Notes: generated by a model from the sequence alone, not told the origin. A stretch of DNA of 64,000 nt from Amphritea atlantica (GCA_024397875.1 CP073344.1:735001-799000); one strand, 5' to 3'; shown: positions 1-8,702, numbered from the stretch's first letter. Made by a program: numbers and translations.

Positions 1-1
1 G

Positions 2-1054
2 GCGCGCGATCAGCTGAAAAGTGAGTTTCAGAATCTGGCCAATAAAATCTTTGAAGAGAAGTCGGCTAAATTTACCTCTGCAAATAAAGATTCTCTCGGC
101 TCTTTGCTCACGCCGTTGCGTGATCAGTTGGGAGAGTTTAAGCGCAAGGTAGAGGATGTCTACGATAAGGAAGCCAAAGACCGTCGCTCCCTGTATGAGC
201 AGATAACCCAACTGAAAGAGCTTAATCAGCAGATGAGTGCTGATGCGGTTAACCTGACCAATGCCCTCAAGGGTGAGAGCAAGACCCAGGGTAACTGGGG
301 CGAAGTAATCCTCGAGCGGGTGCTGGAGCAGTCGGGACTGCGTAAAGGCTATGAGTATGAAACCCAGGTCTCTCTCAATGAAGAGGGGCAGCGCTATATG
401 CCGGATGTCATTATCCGTCTGCCGGATAATAAAGACGTTATTGTCGATGCCAAGGTTTCGCTGAGTGCTTATGAGAAATACTGTTCTGCCGATCAGCCCG
501 CAGTGCAGGAGCGCGCATTAGCCGGGCACCTGCAGTCGATCCGTGGTCATATCCGGGGGCTGAGTGATAAAGCGTATCAGAGCCTGGAAGGGGTACGTTC
601 GCTTGATTTTGTGCTGATGTTTATCCCGGTGGAGGGGGCGTTTCTGTTAGCCCTGCAACAGGATAAAGAGTTATTCAGCTTTGCCTACGAGCGCAACATT
701 ATTCTGGTCAGTCCATCCACGTTGTTAGTCACTCTGCGTACCATCAATAATATCTGGCGTTATGAACGGCAGAATCGCTTTGCTCAGGAGATCGCCCGCC
801 GTGGCGGAGAACTGCATGATAAGTTCGTAGGGTTTGTTGAGTCGGTGGAAGATATCGGACGTCACCTTGGCCGCACTCAGGCCGCCTATGAAACCGCTCA
901 CAAGCGACTCAGCAGTGGCAAGGGGAATCTGGTGAATCAGGCCGCGTCATTGCATAAGCTGGGGGTGAAGAATAAGAAGGAGCTGGATAAAAAACTGACG
1001 GATAATGCGTCAGAGTCAGACCCGGATGCTGAGCAGCTGGAGATTCTGGACTGA
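2..1054 (+). CDS. rmuC: RmuC family DNA recombination protein (5' truncated)
   Basis: The frame is open from the first bases of the window, so the gene begins upstream; about 350 C-terminal residues are present, where RmuC proteins usually have 450-500. The visible part starts in the coiled-coil linker and holds the RmuC domain, with the family blocks GNWGEVILERVLEQSGL, PDVIIRLPDNKDVIVDAKVSL and EGAFLLALQQD. RmuC is a nuclease-fold protein known to limit recombination between inverted repeats. The TTG at 104 is internal, not a start. The stop overlaps the next gene's ATG by one base (TGATG), so the two are probably co-transcribed. Family assignment is firm; the molecular activity in this organism is inferred. 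Confidence 0.93.
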   Translation, partial: ARDQLKSEFQNLANKIFEEKSAKFTSANKDSLGSLLTPLRDQLGEFKRKVEDVYDKEAKDRRSLYEQITQLKELNQQMSADAVNLTNALKGESKTQGNWGEVILERVLEQSGLRKGYEYETQVSLNEEGQRYMPDVIIRLPDNKDVIVDAKVSLSAYEKYCSADQPAVQERALAGHLQSIRGHIRGLSDKAYQSLEGVRSLDFVLMFIPVEGAFLLALQQDKELFSFAYERNIILVSPSTLLVTLRTINNIWRYERQNRFAQEIARRGGELHDKFVGFVESVEDIGRHLGRTQAAYETAHKRLSSGKGNLVNQAASLHKLGVKNKKELDKKLTDNASESDPDAEQLEILD

Positions 1055-1713
1055 TGATCTCCGTGGTTGGCTATGGTTCACTGTTATCAGAGCATTCTGC
1101 CCGTCAGACGGTGCCGGCACTCCAGAACTTCCGGCTGGTGCGGGTGCCCGGTTATCGACGTATTTTTAATAAAGTCGGCATTGTGTTTCTCAGCCGCCAT
1201 GGGGCCGATGCGAAGAGTCTGCAACTGGCCTCCTGCTCGACCCAGCCTTGCGAGGGGAGTGAAATCATCTGCAGCCAGTTTGAGTGCTCTGCGGAAGATT
1301 TTGTCGAACTCTATGAACGCGAGCACCGGTTTCGCTGGATCGAAGTGGCAACTGTACCATTAGACCGGGCCCAGACACCGTGCGGGCCTTCTGTGGGGCG
1401 CATGTGTACCGGTTATGATGATCTGGAATACCGTCTCAATAAATGTATCACGCCGCAGGAGTATGAACTGCGGGTGGGACGTTACTATGCGGGGCCGATC
1501 TGGCGGGATGATATCCTGCCTTTTCCCCGCTATCTGGCTTTCTGCCTGCAGGCCTCGGCCTCGCAGGGTGGTGAGGTGCTGGATAACTTCCTCGACAGCA
1601 GCTACCTTGCCGATGGCCGGACATCAATCAGAACCTACCTGCAACAGACTCCGGAGTTACAGGACTGGCGCAATGTCGACACCGGTTATAACTACCGTTC
1701 CGATCAGCGCTGA
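1054..1713 (+). CDS. Gamma-glutamylcyclotransferase-fold protein
   Basis: This 219-residue protein opens with VVGYGSLL (residues 4-11), the glycine-rich YGSL loop of the gamma-glutamylcyclotransferase / AIG2-like fold, and has an acidic segment YEREHRFRW (87-95) whose Glu90 fits the general-acid position of the fold. Family members release 5-oxoproline from gamma-glutamyl compounds, but many bacterial homologues are uncharacterised and this one is divergent, so the substrate is unknown. There is no signal peptide or membrane segment. It overlaps rmuC by one base. A 612-base AT-rich gap follows. Confidence 0.7.
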   Translation: MISVVGYGSLLSEHSARQTVPALQNFRLVRVPGYRRIFNKVGIVFLSRHGADAKSLQLASCSTQPCEGSEIICSQFECSAEDFVELYEREHRFRWIEVATVPLDRAQTPCGPSVGRMCTGYDDLEYRLNKCITPQEYELRVGRYYAGPIWRDDILPFPRYLAFCLQASASQGGEVLDNFLDSSYLADGRTSIRTYLQQTPELQDWRNVDTGYNYRSDQR

Positions 1714-2325
1714 TTCCCGCGATTGTTTTCACATCAAAATATATACTCTAGTTGAATAAAATGACATCGGCATGTTTTTATGCCGTTTTTTAGTCAATAT
1801 GGTCTTTTGATTTTTTGTGAAAAATCAAAAATGGTTTTTGAAATTTCTACAAATCATCAATATTAAATATTGAAAATTCTAAAAATCATCAAAATTAAAT
1901 GTTGATATGTATATTTATATTCAAAATTAAATTTTGATATTTGTATATTTTTTGTACAAAAAAGTCGCGATATGTGATAAAAATAGAGGGGTAGTCAAAG
2001 AAGTGTTATATTTGCCGCAACGGCAGATGCGGCAGGGGATCTGTCGCTAAAGATGGCAAGAATTTGCCGATATAGATAAAAAGCTTCAAACGTTTACAGT
2101 TATTTTCCGCTAAAATGTTGTGTATTAAAGAAATACCCATTTTTAGCAATTATTTGGTTTATTTTTTGCTGTAGTTGTAAATAATATTACAGACAGTAAA
2201 AAAGAATGATTTTACCGGGTAAAAAGATCCGGGTTTGGTCAAATAACATTCAGGCCGGAATAAAAACAGCCGGCAAAATTCCCGTTTTCTCAGTTGAGAA
2301 ACGGATAGCTAAAATGTGACTGGAT
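1714..2325. other. AT-rich intergenic region upstream of ftsA
   Basis: This 612-base gap has no credible gene. It is much richer in A and T than the flanking coding DNA. Its left half carries the palindrome array described separately and a perfect 16-base palindrome TTTTTTGTACAAAAAA at 1948-1963. Its right half presumably carries the ftsA promoter, which I could not place with confidence. Confidence 0.7.
1794..1937. repeat. Array of five 17-base palindromes, 32-base period
   Basis: Copies lie at 1794-1810 (degenerate), 1825-1841, 1857-1873, 1889-1905 and 1921-1937. Successive starts are 31, 32, 32 and 32 bases apart. The consensus is TCAANATTAAATNTTGA. Copies 3 (TCAATATTAAATATTGA) and 5 (TCAAAATTAAATTTTGA) are perfect palindromes about a central A; copies 2 and 4 have one mismatched pair each; copy 1 keeps the TCAA/TTGA ends. 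A 32-base step is about three helical turns, so bound dimers would sit on one DNA face. This suggests a cooperative operator or nucleoprotein site; the binding protein is unknown. Confidence 0.85.
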
Positions 2326-3564
2326 ATGGCAATGACGAGCAATATGATCGTGGCACTGGATATAGGCACCTCGAAAGTGGTGTGTCTGGTGGGCGAGGTT
2401 GGCCTGGATGGCACGATCGATATCGTTGGTATTGGTTCCCATGAGTCGCGGGGGCTGAAGCGGGGTGTGGTGGTGAATATCGAATCCACCGTGCACTCTA
2501 TTCAGCGGGCGGTGGAAGAAGCCGAACTGATGGCGGGTTGTAAAATCCACTCGGTCACCGTAGGTGTCGCCGGCAGTCATATCAACAGCATGAATTCCCA
2601 CGGTATCGTTGCCGTACGCGACGGTGAGGTGATGGAACATGATCTGGAACGGGTGATCGATGCTGCCCGGGCGGTGGCAATTCCCGCAGACCAGAAGATC
2701 CTGCATATTTTGCCGCAGGAATATGTCATCGATAACCAGGAAGGAATCCGCGAACCGCTGGGGATGTCCGGGGTACGACTGGAAGCTAAAGTGCATCTGG
2801 TGACCGGTGCGGTGAATGCTGTGCAGAATATTGAGAAATGCGTCAAACGCTGCGGCCTGGCGGTGGACAGTTCGGTGCTGGAACAGCTGGCATCCAGTTA
2901 CGCGGTATTGACCGATGATGAGAAAGAGCTGGGTGTCTGTATGGTGGATATGGGTGGCGGCACCACCGATATCGCTATCTTTACCGGTGGTTCTATCCGA
3001 CATACCGCGGTGATTCCGATCGCCGGAGACCAGGTGACTAACGATATTGCCATGGCGCTACGTACACCGACGCCTCATGCTGAAGAGATCAAGATTAAGT
3101 ACGCCTGCGCACTGGCGCAGCTGGCCAGCGCAGAGGACACCATTAAGGTGCCCAGTGTCGGCGACCGTCCGGCCCGGGATCTGTCCCGTCAGGCGCTGGC
3201 TGAAGTGGTTGAACCCCGCTATGACGAACTGTTTACGCTGATACAGGCTGAGTTACGTCGCAGTGGTTTTGAAGATTTAGTGGCTGCCGGTATTGTACTC
3301 ACCGGCGGCACTGCAAAGATGGAAGGGGCGGTAGAACTGGCGGAAGAGATCTTCCACATGCCGGTGCGACTGGCGTTGCCAAAAGGTGTGCGGGGCATGG
3401 GGGATATCCTCAACAGCCCAATCTATGCCACCGGCATCGGTCTGTTGCAATACGCCAAACAGGATAGCCATCAGCAGGGGGACGCTGTCCCGGTTGATGA
3501 GGATTTACCAGAGCGACCAAATGTTCTGAACCGGATGAAAGCCTGGTTTCAGGGGAATTTTTAG
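2326..3564 (+). CDS. ftsA: Cell division protein FtsA
   Basis: Actin-fold protein of 412 residues, the usual FtsA length. DIGTSK (12-17) and MGGGTTD (209-215) are the phosphate loops, and TGGTAKMEG is the adenosine motif. The C-terminus (about 399-412, NVLNRMKAWFQGNF) is the amphipathic membrane-targeting helix, so it should tether FtsZ to the membrane. The start at 2326 fits FtsA N-termini (MxxxxMIVALDIGTSK). ftsZ begins 60 bases downstream. ftsQ is not upstream, so the pair lies apart from the usual dcw context; whether a second ftsA exists cannot be seen here. Confidence 0.96.
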   Translation: MAMTSNMIVALDIGTSKVVCLVGEVGLDGTIDIVGIGSHESRGLKRGVVVNIESTVHSIQRAVEEAELMAGCKIHSVTVGVAGSHINSMNSHGIVAVRDGEVMEHDLERVIDAARAVAIPADQKILHILPQEYVIDNQEGIREPLGMSGVRLEAKVHLVTGAVNAVQNIEKCVKRCGLAVDSSVLEQLASSYAVLTDDEKELGVCMVDMGGGTTDIAIFTGGSIRHTAVIPIAGDQVTNDIAMALRTPTPHAEEIKIKYACALAQLASAEDTIKVPSVGDRPARDLSRQALAEVVEPRYDELFTLIQAELRRSGFEDLVAAGIVLTGGTAKMEGAVELAEEIFHMPVRLALPKGVRGMGDILNSPIYATGIGLLQYAKQDSHQQGDAVPVDEDLPERPNVLNRMKAWFQGNF

Positions 3565-3623
3565 CACGTAAAAAAAGCAATACAACAGGTGCGGGTTGGG
3601 CACTGAACCTGGAGGAATGGGAC

Positions 3624-4829
3624 ATGTTTGAATTAGTTAATAACATAGCGCAAAACGCCGTCATTAAGGTGATTGGCGTAGGTGGTGGTGGCGGTAATGC
3701 CGTGCAGCACATGGTCTCATCGGATGTCGATGGGGTTGAATTTATCTGTGCCAATACCGACGCACAGGCACTCAACAATATGGGGTCGCGCAACGTCCTG
3801 CAACTGGGTGGCGAGATCACCAAGGGGCTGGGAGCAGGCGCCAATCCGGATATCGGTCGTGAGTCCGCACTGGAAGATCGTGATCAGATTATGGAGATGC
3901 TCAGCGGTGCGGATATGGTCTTCATTACCGCTGGAATGGGTGGCGGTACCGGTACCGGTGCTGCGCCAATCGTTGCGGAAGTCGCGAAAGAACTGGGTAT
4001 CCTGACTGTAGCCGTGGTGACCAAGCCATTCCCGTTCGAAGGCAAAAAGCGGATGCTGATCGCCGATCAGGGAATCAAAGAGCTGTCAGAGCATGTTGAC
4101 TCGCTGATTATCGTGCCCAACGAAAAACTGCTGCAGGTGCTGGGTAAAAACTGCACCCTGATGAAAGCGTTCGACGAAGCCAATGATGTCCTCAAAGGCG
4201 CGGTGCAGGGGATCTCTGATCTGATTATCCGTCCGGGTATGATCAACGTCGACTTTGCTGACGTGCGCACCGTTATGTCCGAGATGGGCACATCGATGAT
4301 GGGCACCGGTTCGGCTCGCGGTGAGAACCGTGCCATTGAGGCGGCTGAAGCGGCGGTACGCAGCCCGCTGCTGGAAGATGTCGATCTGATGGGAGCCCGG
4401 GGTATTCTGGTGAATATCACGGCCGGTCTGGATCTGGGACTGGGTGAGTTCAGCGATGTCGGTCAGGTGATCGAAGAGTTTGCCTCCGATAGTGCGACCG
4501 TCGTGATCGGCACCGTTATCGATCCGGAGATGTCCGATGAGATTAAGGTAACTGTTGTCGCAACCGGGCTGGGCGGTGCTGAACAGCAGGATATCCGCGT
4601 GGTCAGCAATGCTGCATCCGTTGCCGGAGGTTCGCGTCGTGCTGCCAGCGCTGTCAGTGATTACAGCCAGCTTGAACTGCCAACCGTCATGCGTAACCGC
4701 AACGACTCTGTACGGGCACAGGATAACCCTGTGGTCGAACCGGAACCAGCTTCAGAGTCACGTAAAACAGGTACCGATGACATGGATTTCCTGGATATTC
4801 CAGCGTTTCTGCGTCGTCAGGCTGACTAA
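3624..4829 (+). CDS. ftsZ: Cell division GTPase FtsZ
   Basis: Tubulin-fold GTPase of 401 residues that polymerises into the division ring. The signature GGGTGTG is at 106-112, the T7 catalytic loop NVDFADV at 208-214, and the conserved C-terminal peptide [11 protein letters not shown] (391-401), which binds FtsA and ZipA, is intact, so the protein looks fully functional. A ribosome site GGAGG precedes the ATG. The gene follows ftsA by 60 bases and ends at a terminator. The usual downstream neighbour lpxC is absent; tRNA-Ser follows instead. Confidence 0.97.
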   Translation: MFELVNNIAQNAVIKVIGVGGGGGNAVQHMVSSDVDGVEFICANTDAQALNNMGSRNVLQLGGEITKGLGAGANPDIGRESALEDRDQIMEMLSGADMVFITAGMGGGTGTGAAPIVAEVAKELGILTVAVVTKPFPFEGKKRMLIADQGIKELSEHVDSLIIVPNEKLLQVLGKNCTLMKAFDEANDVLKGAVQGISDLIIRPGMINVDFADVRTVMSEMGTSMMGTGSARGENRAIEAAEAAVRSPLLEDVDLMGARGILVNITAGLDLGLGEFSDVGQVIEEFASDSATVVIGTVIDPEMSDEIKVTVVATGLGGAEQQDIRVVSNAASVAGGSRRAASAVSDYSQLELPTVMRNRNDSVRAQDNPVVEPEPASESRKTGTDDMDFLDIPAFLRRQAD

Positions 4830-4883
4830 AAGGATTGCCCTGGGGATATGTCCCGTCCCCGACCTTTTTAAAGCCAGATTTCC

Positions 4884-4924
4884 CCCGTCTGTGGAGTAAT
4901 CCCGGACGGGTTTTTCTTTTTTTA
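4884..4924 (+). terminator. Rho-independent terminator after ftsZ
   Basis: CCCGTC (4884-4889) pairs with GACGGG (4905-4910) across a 15-base loop, followed by a T-rich tract interrupted by one C. It lies 55 bases after the ftsZ stop and would end the ftsA-ftsZ transcript. The rest of 4830-5137 holds no gene; it includes the tRNA promoter region. Confidence 0.75.
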
Positions 4925-5137
4925 AGTCGCTGAAATCCCTGTCAGGTTAGCGTTTTAAGGGATTCCAAAAAAAGTCGCTAAAAACCGTCCCAGATGTTTG
5001 ATTTCAGTCCTGAATTCCATTAAAGTACGCGGCCTCTGATATCGGCATCAGAGATAACGTCGATGTTTACGGCGACGGTAACCCACACGCAAACGTGTAG
5101 GTTATAAGTCTGAAAAGACAGCGTAAACAACATACGT

Positions 5138-5225
5138 GGTGAGGTGTCCGAGTGGCCGAAGGAGCACGCCTGGAAAGTGTGTATACCGCAAGGTATCGAG
5201 GGTTCGAATCCCTCCCTCACCGCCA
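5138..5225 (+). tRNA. tRNA-Ser (anticodon GGA)
   Basis: An 88-base class II tRNA. The acceptor stem GGTGAGG (5138-5144) pairs with CCTCACC (5215-5221); G5222 is the discriminator and CCA is encoded at 5223-5225. The anticodon stem CACGC/GTGTG encloses loop CTGGAAA, with anticodon GGA at 5172-5174. The long variable arm and T-loop GGTTCGAATCC are typical of serine tRNA. Its 3' end is the seed of the repeats that follow. Confidence 0.97.
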
Positions 5226-5383
5226 TTATTTAGAAGCCCAGCTCTTGCAGCTGGGCTTCGTCGTTTTAGCGAAGTAAATATTTGTCGGGAGGGTGAGATC
5301 TCTCGTGGGTTCGAGCCGAGCGCAGCGAGACCACATCGGAGCCTGCGACGATAGCCCGAAGGGCGAGGAGTGCAACGACGAGT
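5207..5383 (+). repeat. rtT-like repeat unit 1 (177 bases)
   Basis: The unit begins with the last 19 bases of the tRNA (AATCCCTCCCTCACCGCCA). A hairpin GAAGCCCAGCT/AGCTGGGCTTC follows at 5233-5259 with a short T-rich tail. The unit then has a spacer containing a GGGTTCGA T-loop-like box, AGCCGAGCGCAGCGAGACC and a CCCGAAGGG mini-hairpin, and ends where the tRNA 3' end recurs at 5384. This matches in outline the E. coli tyrT 178-base rtT repeats, which also restart with about 19 bases of tRNA 3' end. The open frames in this region are repeat-derived, not genes. Confidence 0.85.
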
Positions 5384-5630
5384 AATCCCTCCCTCACCGC
5401 CATTATTTAGAAGCCCAGCTCTTGCAGCTGGGCTTCGTCGTTTTAGCGAAGTAAATATTTGTCGGGAGGGTGAGAGCCGAACGCAGTGAGACAACATCGG
5501 AGCTCGCGACGATGGCCCTGAAAGGGTGAACGTTTTCTGTGAATAGCCCTCGTGGGTTCGAGCCGAGCGCAGCGAGACCACATCGGAGCCTGCGACGATA
5601 GCCCGAAGGGCGAGGAGTGCAACGACGAGT
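5384..5630 (+). repeat. rtT-like repeat unit 2 (247 bases)
   Basis: It restarts with the same 19-base tRNA-Ser 3' end (5384-5402) and repeats the hairpin (5410-5436) and spacer of unit 1. It then carries about 70 extra bases: a second diverged half-unit beginning AGCCGAACGCAGTGAGAC and containing CCCTGAAAGGG. It ends in the same core as unit 1. Growth by partial internal duplication is the likely origin. Confidence 0.85.
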
Positions 5631-5879
5631 AATCCCTCCCTCACCGCCATCTAATTCAAAACGAAAAAGCCTGGTCTAACGACTGGGCTTTTTTGTGTCT
5701 GGAATATGAGAGGGGAGGGTGAGAGCCGAACGCAGTGAGACAACATCGGAGCTTGCGACGATGGCCCTGAAAGGGTGAACGTTTTCTGTGAATAACCCTC
5801 GCGGGTTCGAGCCGAGCGAAGCGAGACCACATCGGAGCTTGCGACGATAGCCCGAAGGGCGAGGAGTGTAACGACGAGT
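5631..5879 (+). repeat. rtT-like repeat unit 3 (249 bases)
   Basis: It restarts with the tRNA 3' end (5631-5649). The hairpin has been replaced by a different terminator-like one, AAAAGCC...GGGCTTTTTT (about 5664-5694), and the body repeats both half-units of unit 2 with scattered substitutions. The stretch TGTGTCTGGAATATGAG plus GGGAGGGTGAGAGCCGAACG in this unit recurs near 7387-7440, beyond the kinase gene. Confidence 0.8.
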
Positions 5880-5940
5880 AATCCTCCCTCACCGCCATCT
5901 AATTCAGAAGCGCAGCTCATGCCGCTGGGCTTCGTCGTTT
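5880..5940 (+). repeat. Terminal partial rtT-like unit
   Basis: The tRNA 3' end is present a fourth time with one C deleted (5880-5897). It is followed by an imperfect copy of the hairpin (about 5907-5933) and the GTCGTTTAG tail. The array stops here, about 100 bases before the kinase gene. Confidence 0.75.
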
Positions 5941-6048
5941 AGTGAAACAGCTAAGCCCGAACATTATCCTCCATTCCCCTAGAGACCCCCTTATAACGCT
6001 TGTATACTAGCCGCAATTTTGTATCAGGCTCACCATGGGTTCACTATT

Positions 6049-7299
6049 TTGCATACACTTGCGCAATTAAAATCCGGCGAATTAGCGGGTATTCAGCATC
6101 TGAAATTGTCAGAAAATTTAACCACCTTCCCAGTGGAGATTTTGTCACTGGCGGATACTCTGGAAATTCTTGATCTGTCCCACAATCTGTTGGATTCATT
6201 GCCGGATGAACTGACGCAGCTGCACAAGCTTAAAATCATGTTTGCTTCAAACAACCGCTTTGAGACACTGCCAGAGGTGCTGGGTGAGTGCGCCAATCTG
6301 GAGATGGTGGGCTTTAAAGCGAATAAAATAAACCGGGTTCCGGAAAATGCATTACCGCCCAGATTACGCTGGCTGATCTTAACGGATAACCGGATTGAAA
6401 CCCTGCCAGAGACTCTGGGTGAGCGGTCCCGGTTACAAAAGTTAGCATTAGCGGGTAATCGCTTAACCCATCTGCCACAGAGTATGGCTAAGTTAACAAA
6501 TCTTGAGTTAGTGCGTATCTCTGCTAACCAGCTGAGAGAGTGCCCTGAGCAGCTGCTTGACCTGCCGAAACTAGCCTGGATTGCGTTCTCGGGTAATCCA
6601 TTCAGTCGCTCAGACCTCAGGATTGAATCTGTTCCGTTAATACGCCCATCCAGCTTTGCCTTGCAGGAAGTGTTGGGGCAGGGGGCATCAGGTGTGATTT
6701 CAAAGGCGGTGTGGAATGAGGATCAAACCCGTTTTCCTGACGCTATTGCGGTGAAAGTGTTTAAAGGTGAGGTCACTTCTGATGGCTATCCGGAAGATGA
6801 ACTGCACGCCTGTTTAAAGGCCGGAGACCATCCAAATCTGGTTCAGCCATTGGCGCAGGTGAATGAAAATGGCGATCTGGCGCTGGTCATGAACCTGATT
6901 CCACCTCACTATCGCAACTTAGGGTTGCCGCCATGCTTTCAGAGTTGTACCCGTGACAACTTCCCCGAGGGTGTTTCGTTATCCATCGAACAGATCGATA
7001 AAATTGTGCAGCAGATGGCGAGTGTCTTTACCCATCTGCATGACCAGCAAGTCTGTCATGGTGATCTGTATGCCCATAACACCCTGTTTGACGAACACGC
7101 CAATATTATTTTTGGCGACTTTGGAGCGGCAAGTATGTATCACATGCTAACAGAGGAGCAGCAGGAAAAGATCAGGCAGATTGAGCGGCGGGCTCTGCAT
7201 CATTTTATAGATGATCTGTTGAGTATTTGTGTTGAAACTGATCAACCGAACCATAAATATAACCTCCTCAAACAGAAGGTCACGAGACTAGTGTCGTAG
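6049..7299 (+). CDS. Leucine-rich-repeat protein kinase
   Basis: About 416 residues: six to seven leucine-rich repeats (roughly 15-195) followed by a compact eukaryotic-like kinase domain. Kinase motifs are visible: GQGASG loop (210-215), AVKVFK with Lys236, HGDLYAHN catalytic loop (337-344) and DFG (357-359), so it should be active. There are no membrane segments; it is likely cytoplasmic. The frame is open from TTG 6019, but family members begin MHTLxQLxSGxLAG, which favours TTG 6049. Substrate is unknown. It is flanked by copies of tRNA-associated repeats and stands alone. Confidence 0.85.
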   Translation: MHTLAQLKSGELAGIQHLKLSENLTTFPVEILSLADTLEILDLSHNLLDSLPDELTQLHKLKIMFASNNRFETLPEVLGECANLEMVGFKANKINRVPENALPPRLRWLILTDNRIETLPETLGERSRLQKLALAGNRLTHLPQSMAKLTNLELVRISANQLRECPEQLLDLPKLAWIAFSGNPFSRSDLRIESVPLIRPSSFALQEVLGQGASGVISKAVWNEDQTRFPDAIAVKVFKGEVTSDGYPEDELHACLKAGDHPNLVQPLAQVNENGDLALVMNLIPPHYRNLGLPPCFQSCTRDNFPEGVSLSIEQIDKIVQQMASVFTHLHDQQVCHGDLYAHNTLFDEHANIIFGDFGAASMYHMLTEEQQEKIRQIERRALHHFIDDLLSICVETDQPNHKYNLLKQKVTRLVS

Positions 7300-7626
7300 C
7301 AGGAATGCAGGAGTCATGATTGCTTTCGCCAGGCTTCTTTCTGGATAAATTTAAAACAATAAAGCCAGCTCTGATGACCCGATTTGTATGTGTCTGAAAT
7401 ATGAGGGGAGGGTGAGAGCCGAACGCAGTGAGACCACATTACGGATCTTTTCAAACCGAGGCGTTCGGGTTCGCTAGCGACATTTTCTGCAGCGCTTGCT
7501 CGGCTCGCAGAATTTGCCGCTAGCTGGTCCTCCTGCACCCGCTGTGTCTGCGTCAGTGCTCCTACTGGCATATCCTGAGCAGGGTACACGTAAAGAGAAT
7601 AAAGCCTGGTGTGGGCTGAGCAGGAT
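7300..7626. repeat. Intergenic region with a partial rtT-like repeat and an inverted repeat
   Basis: Bases 7387-7440 repeat the unit 3 sequence (TGTGTCTGAAATATGAG, then GGGAGGGTGAGAGCCGAACG and CAGTGAGACCACAT). After that the similarity ends. An imperfect inverted repeat lies at 7473-7490 and 7507-7524 (15 of 18 positions pair). No gene is credible here; the open frames on both strands are low-complexity repeat translations. Confidence 0.7.
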
Positions 7627-8295
7627 TCAGCCTTTGTGCTTTATCGTGATCATGGCCACCGGATTTCGCCAGTCATACAGCTCAGGCAGCAAATCTCCGA
7701 TTCCCTGTATACCTGCACTGATATGCACATAGCCTTCACCGCTCACACCCGCAGAGACGCCTTCGCCACCACACACGGGGCCGGGTATGTTAGAACAAAG
7801 CTCATCATTCGGCTCGCTGCCAGCATCATAGGCCGGAGACCAATAAGTAACCGACTCACCGTCACCCGGCGCCTTCACCGATTGCAGCGCGATAAAACTG
7901 TCATTTGTCGGTATCAGCATCGCCGCAAGGGTGATGTTTCTGGCACCCGAACCGGCCGCGACCGTTACCGTGACGGATTCACCGGGCGTTAGCAGCGAAC
8001 CAGAATCGGTGAAATCAATGACCTGTTTGTTGGCCTCCAGTAGCAGCATCAGGGGTTGCGTATCCCCCCCTTCGGCCAGTGTCGCCAGCGCTTCGCTGGC
8101 AGGCTCTCCAGCGGTAAACAAACTGAATGCGTGGTTTCTGTGGCTGGCCACCAGAATCGGTGTGAATGTCTGGCCACGGGTGATATTGGTGATCGTGACA
8201 GCGTACTCATTGTTGCTGTCTGCGAATGCCTGGGGCGTACTCAGAAGCATGGCGACGAACAACGCTGAGATTACTGTCCGAAATAAAACGTTCAT
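7627..8295 (-). CDS. Secreted spondin-domain protein
   Basis: A 222-residue protein with a Sec signal peptide (cleavage likely after ...PQAFA, about residue 25). The mature part opens YAVTITNITRGQTFTPILVASH, the start of the Spondin_N domain, and continues with ASEALATLAEGGD and the TPGESVTV strand. Two cysteines near 167-174 may form a disulfide. Bacterial spondin-domain proteins are exported and mostly uncharacterised; extracellular or adhesive roles are guesses. It is monocistronic and convergent with the kinase gene. Confidence 0.8.
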   Translation of the reverse strand: MNVLFRTVISALFVAMLLSTPQAFADSNNEYAVTITNITRGQTFTPILVASHRNHAFSLFTAGEPASEALATLAEGGDTQPLMLLLEANKQVIDFTDSGSLLTPGESVTVTVAAGSGARNITLAAMLIPTNDSFIALQSVKAPGDGESVTYWSPAYDAGSEPNDELCSNIPGPVCGGEGVSAGVSGEGYVHISAGIQGIGDLLPELYDWRNPVAMITIKHKG

Positions 8296-8702
8296 TGCAG
8301 ATCCTCCATAAGTTATCAGTTAAAGGATTACACTTTTTAAGGACTACAGTCTGGCTTCCGGATAGAAATTGATTACCACTCCCTGGCGAGTAGTCGATAG
8401 AGGTGCAATGAATAAATACTAGTAGACCACGCGTTTAACGCAATGGCCGGCACCACGGCCGATGATTCAGGCAGTCATGCTGATCTGCTCTGCCGGCAAC
8501 GGCAATTGCCCTGCATCATCGGGGAACTGCAAGTGATGCAGAAGCAATAACCGGATCGCTGAACCTGCCGCGCTGGATGCATGACCCAGGAGTTATCGTA
8601 TTCTCTGCTTCTGGGTCGGCACCGGAACGCGGGTTTTGTCTGCTGTGAGATTACTCTTCTGGTTGTCGGCCGCCAAAGCGGAGAAGCATTGAGTACTCCT
8701 GG
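8296..8702. other. Intergenic region with one hairpin
   Basis: No gene is credible in these 407 bases. GACCCAGGAG (8583-8592) pairs with CTTCTGGGTC (8608-8617), nine of ten positions, and could end the flavoprotein transcript arriving from the right. The left part presumably holds the promoter of the spondin-domain gene. Confidence 0.5.

Noticed and set aside
1794..1937. CRISPR-like array
   Set aside because: The 17-base repeats are palindromic and the 15-base intervals are similar AT-rich sequence, not unique spacers; no cas genes are present.
5102..5920. Open frames of 70-180 codons over the tRNA repeats on both strands
   Set aside because: They translate the repeat units and the tRNA itself; the same peptide recurs in each unit and no ribosome sites precede them.
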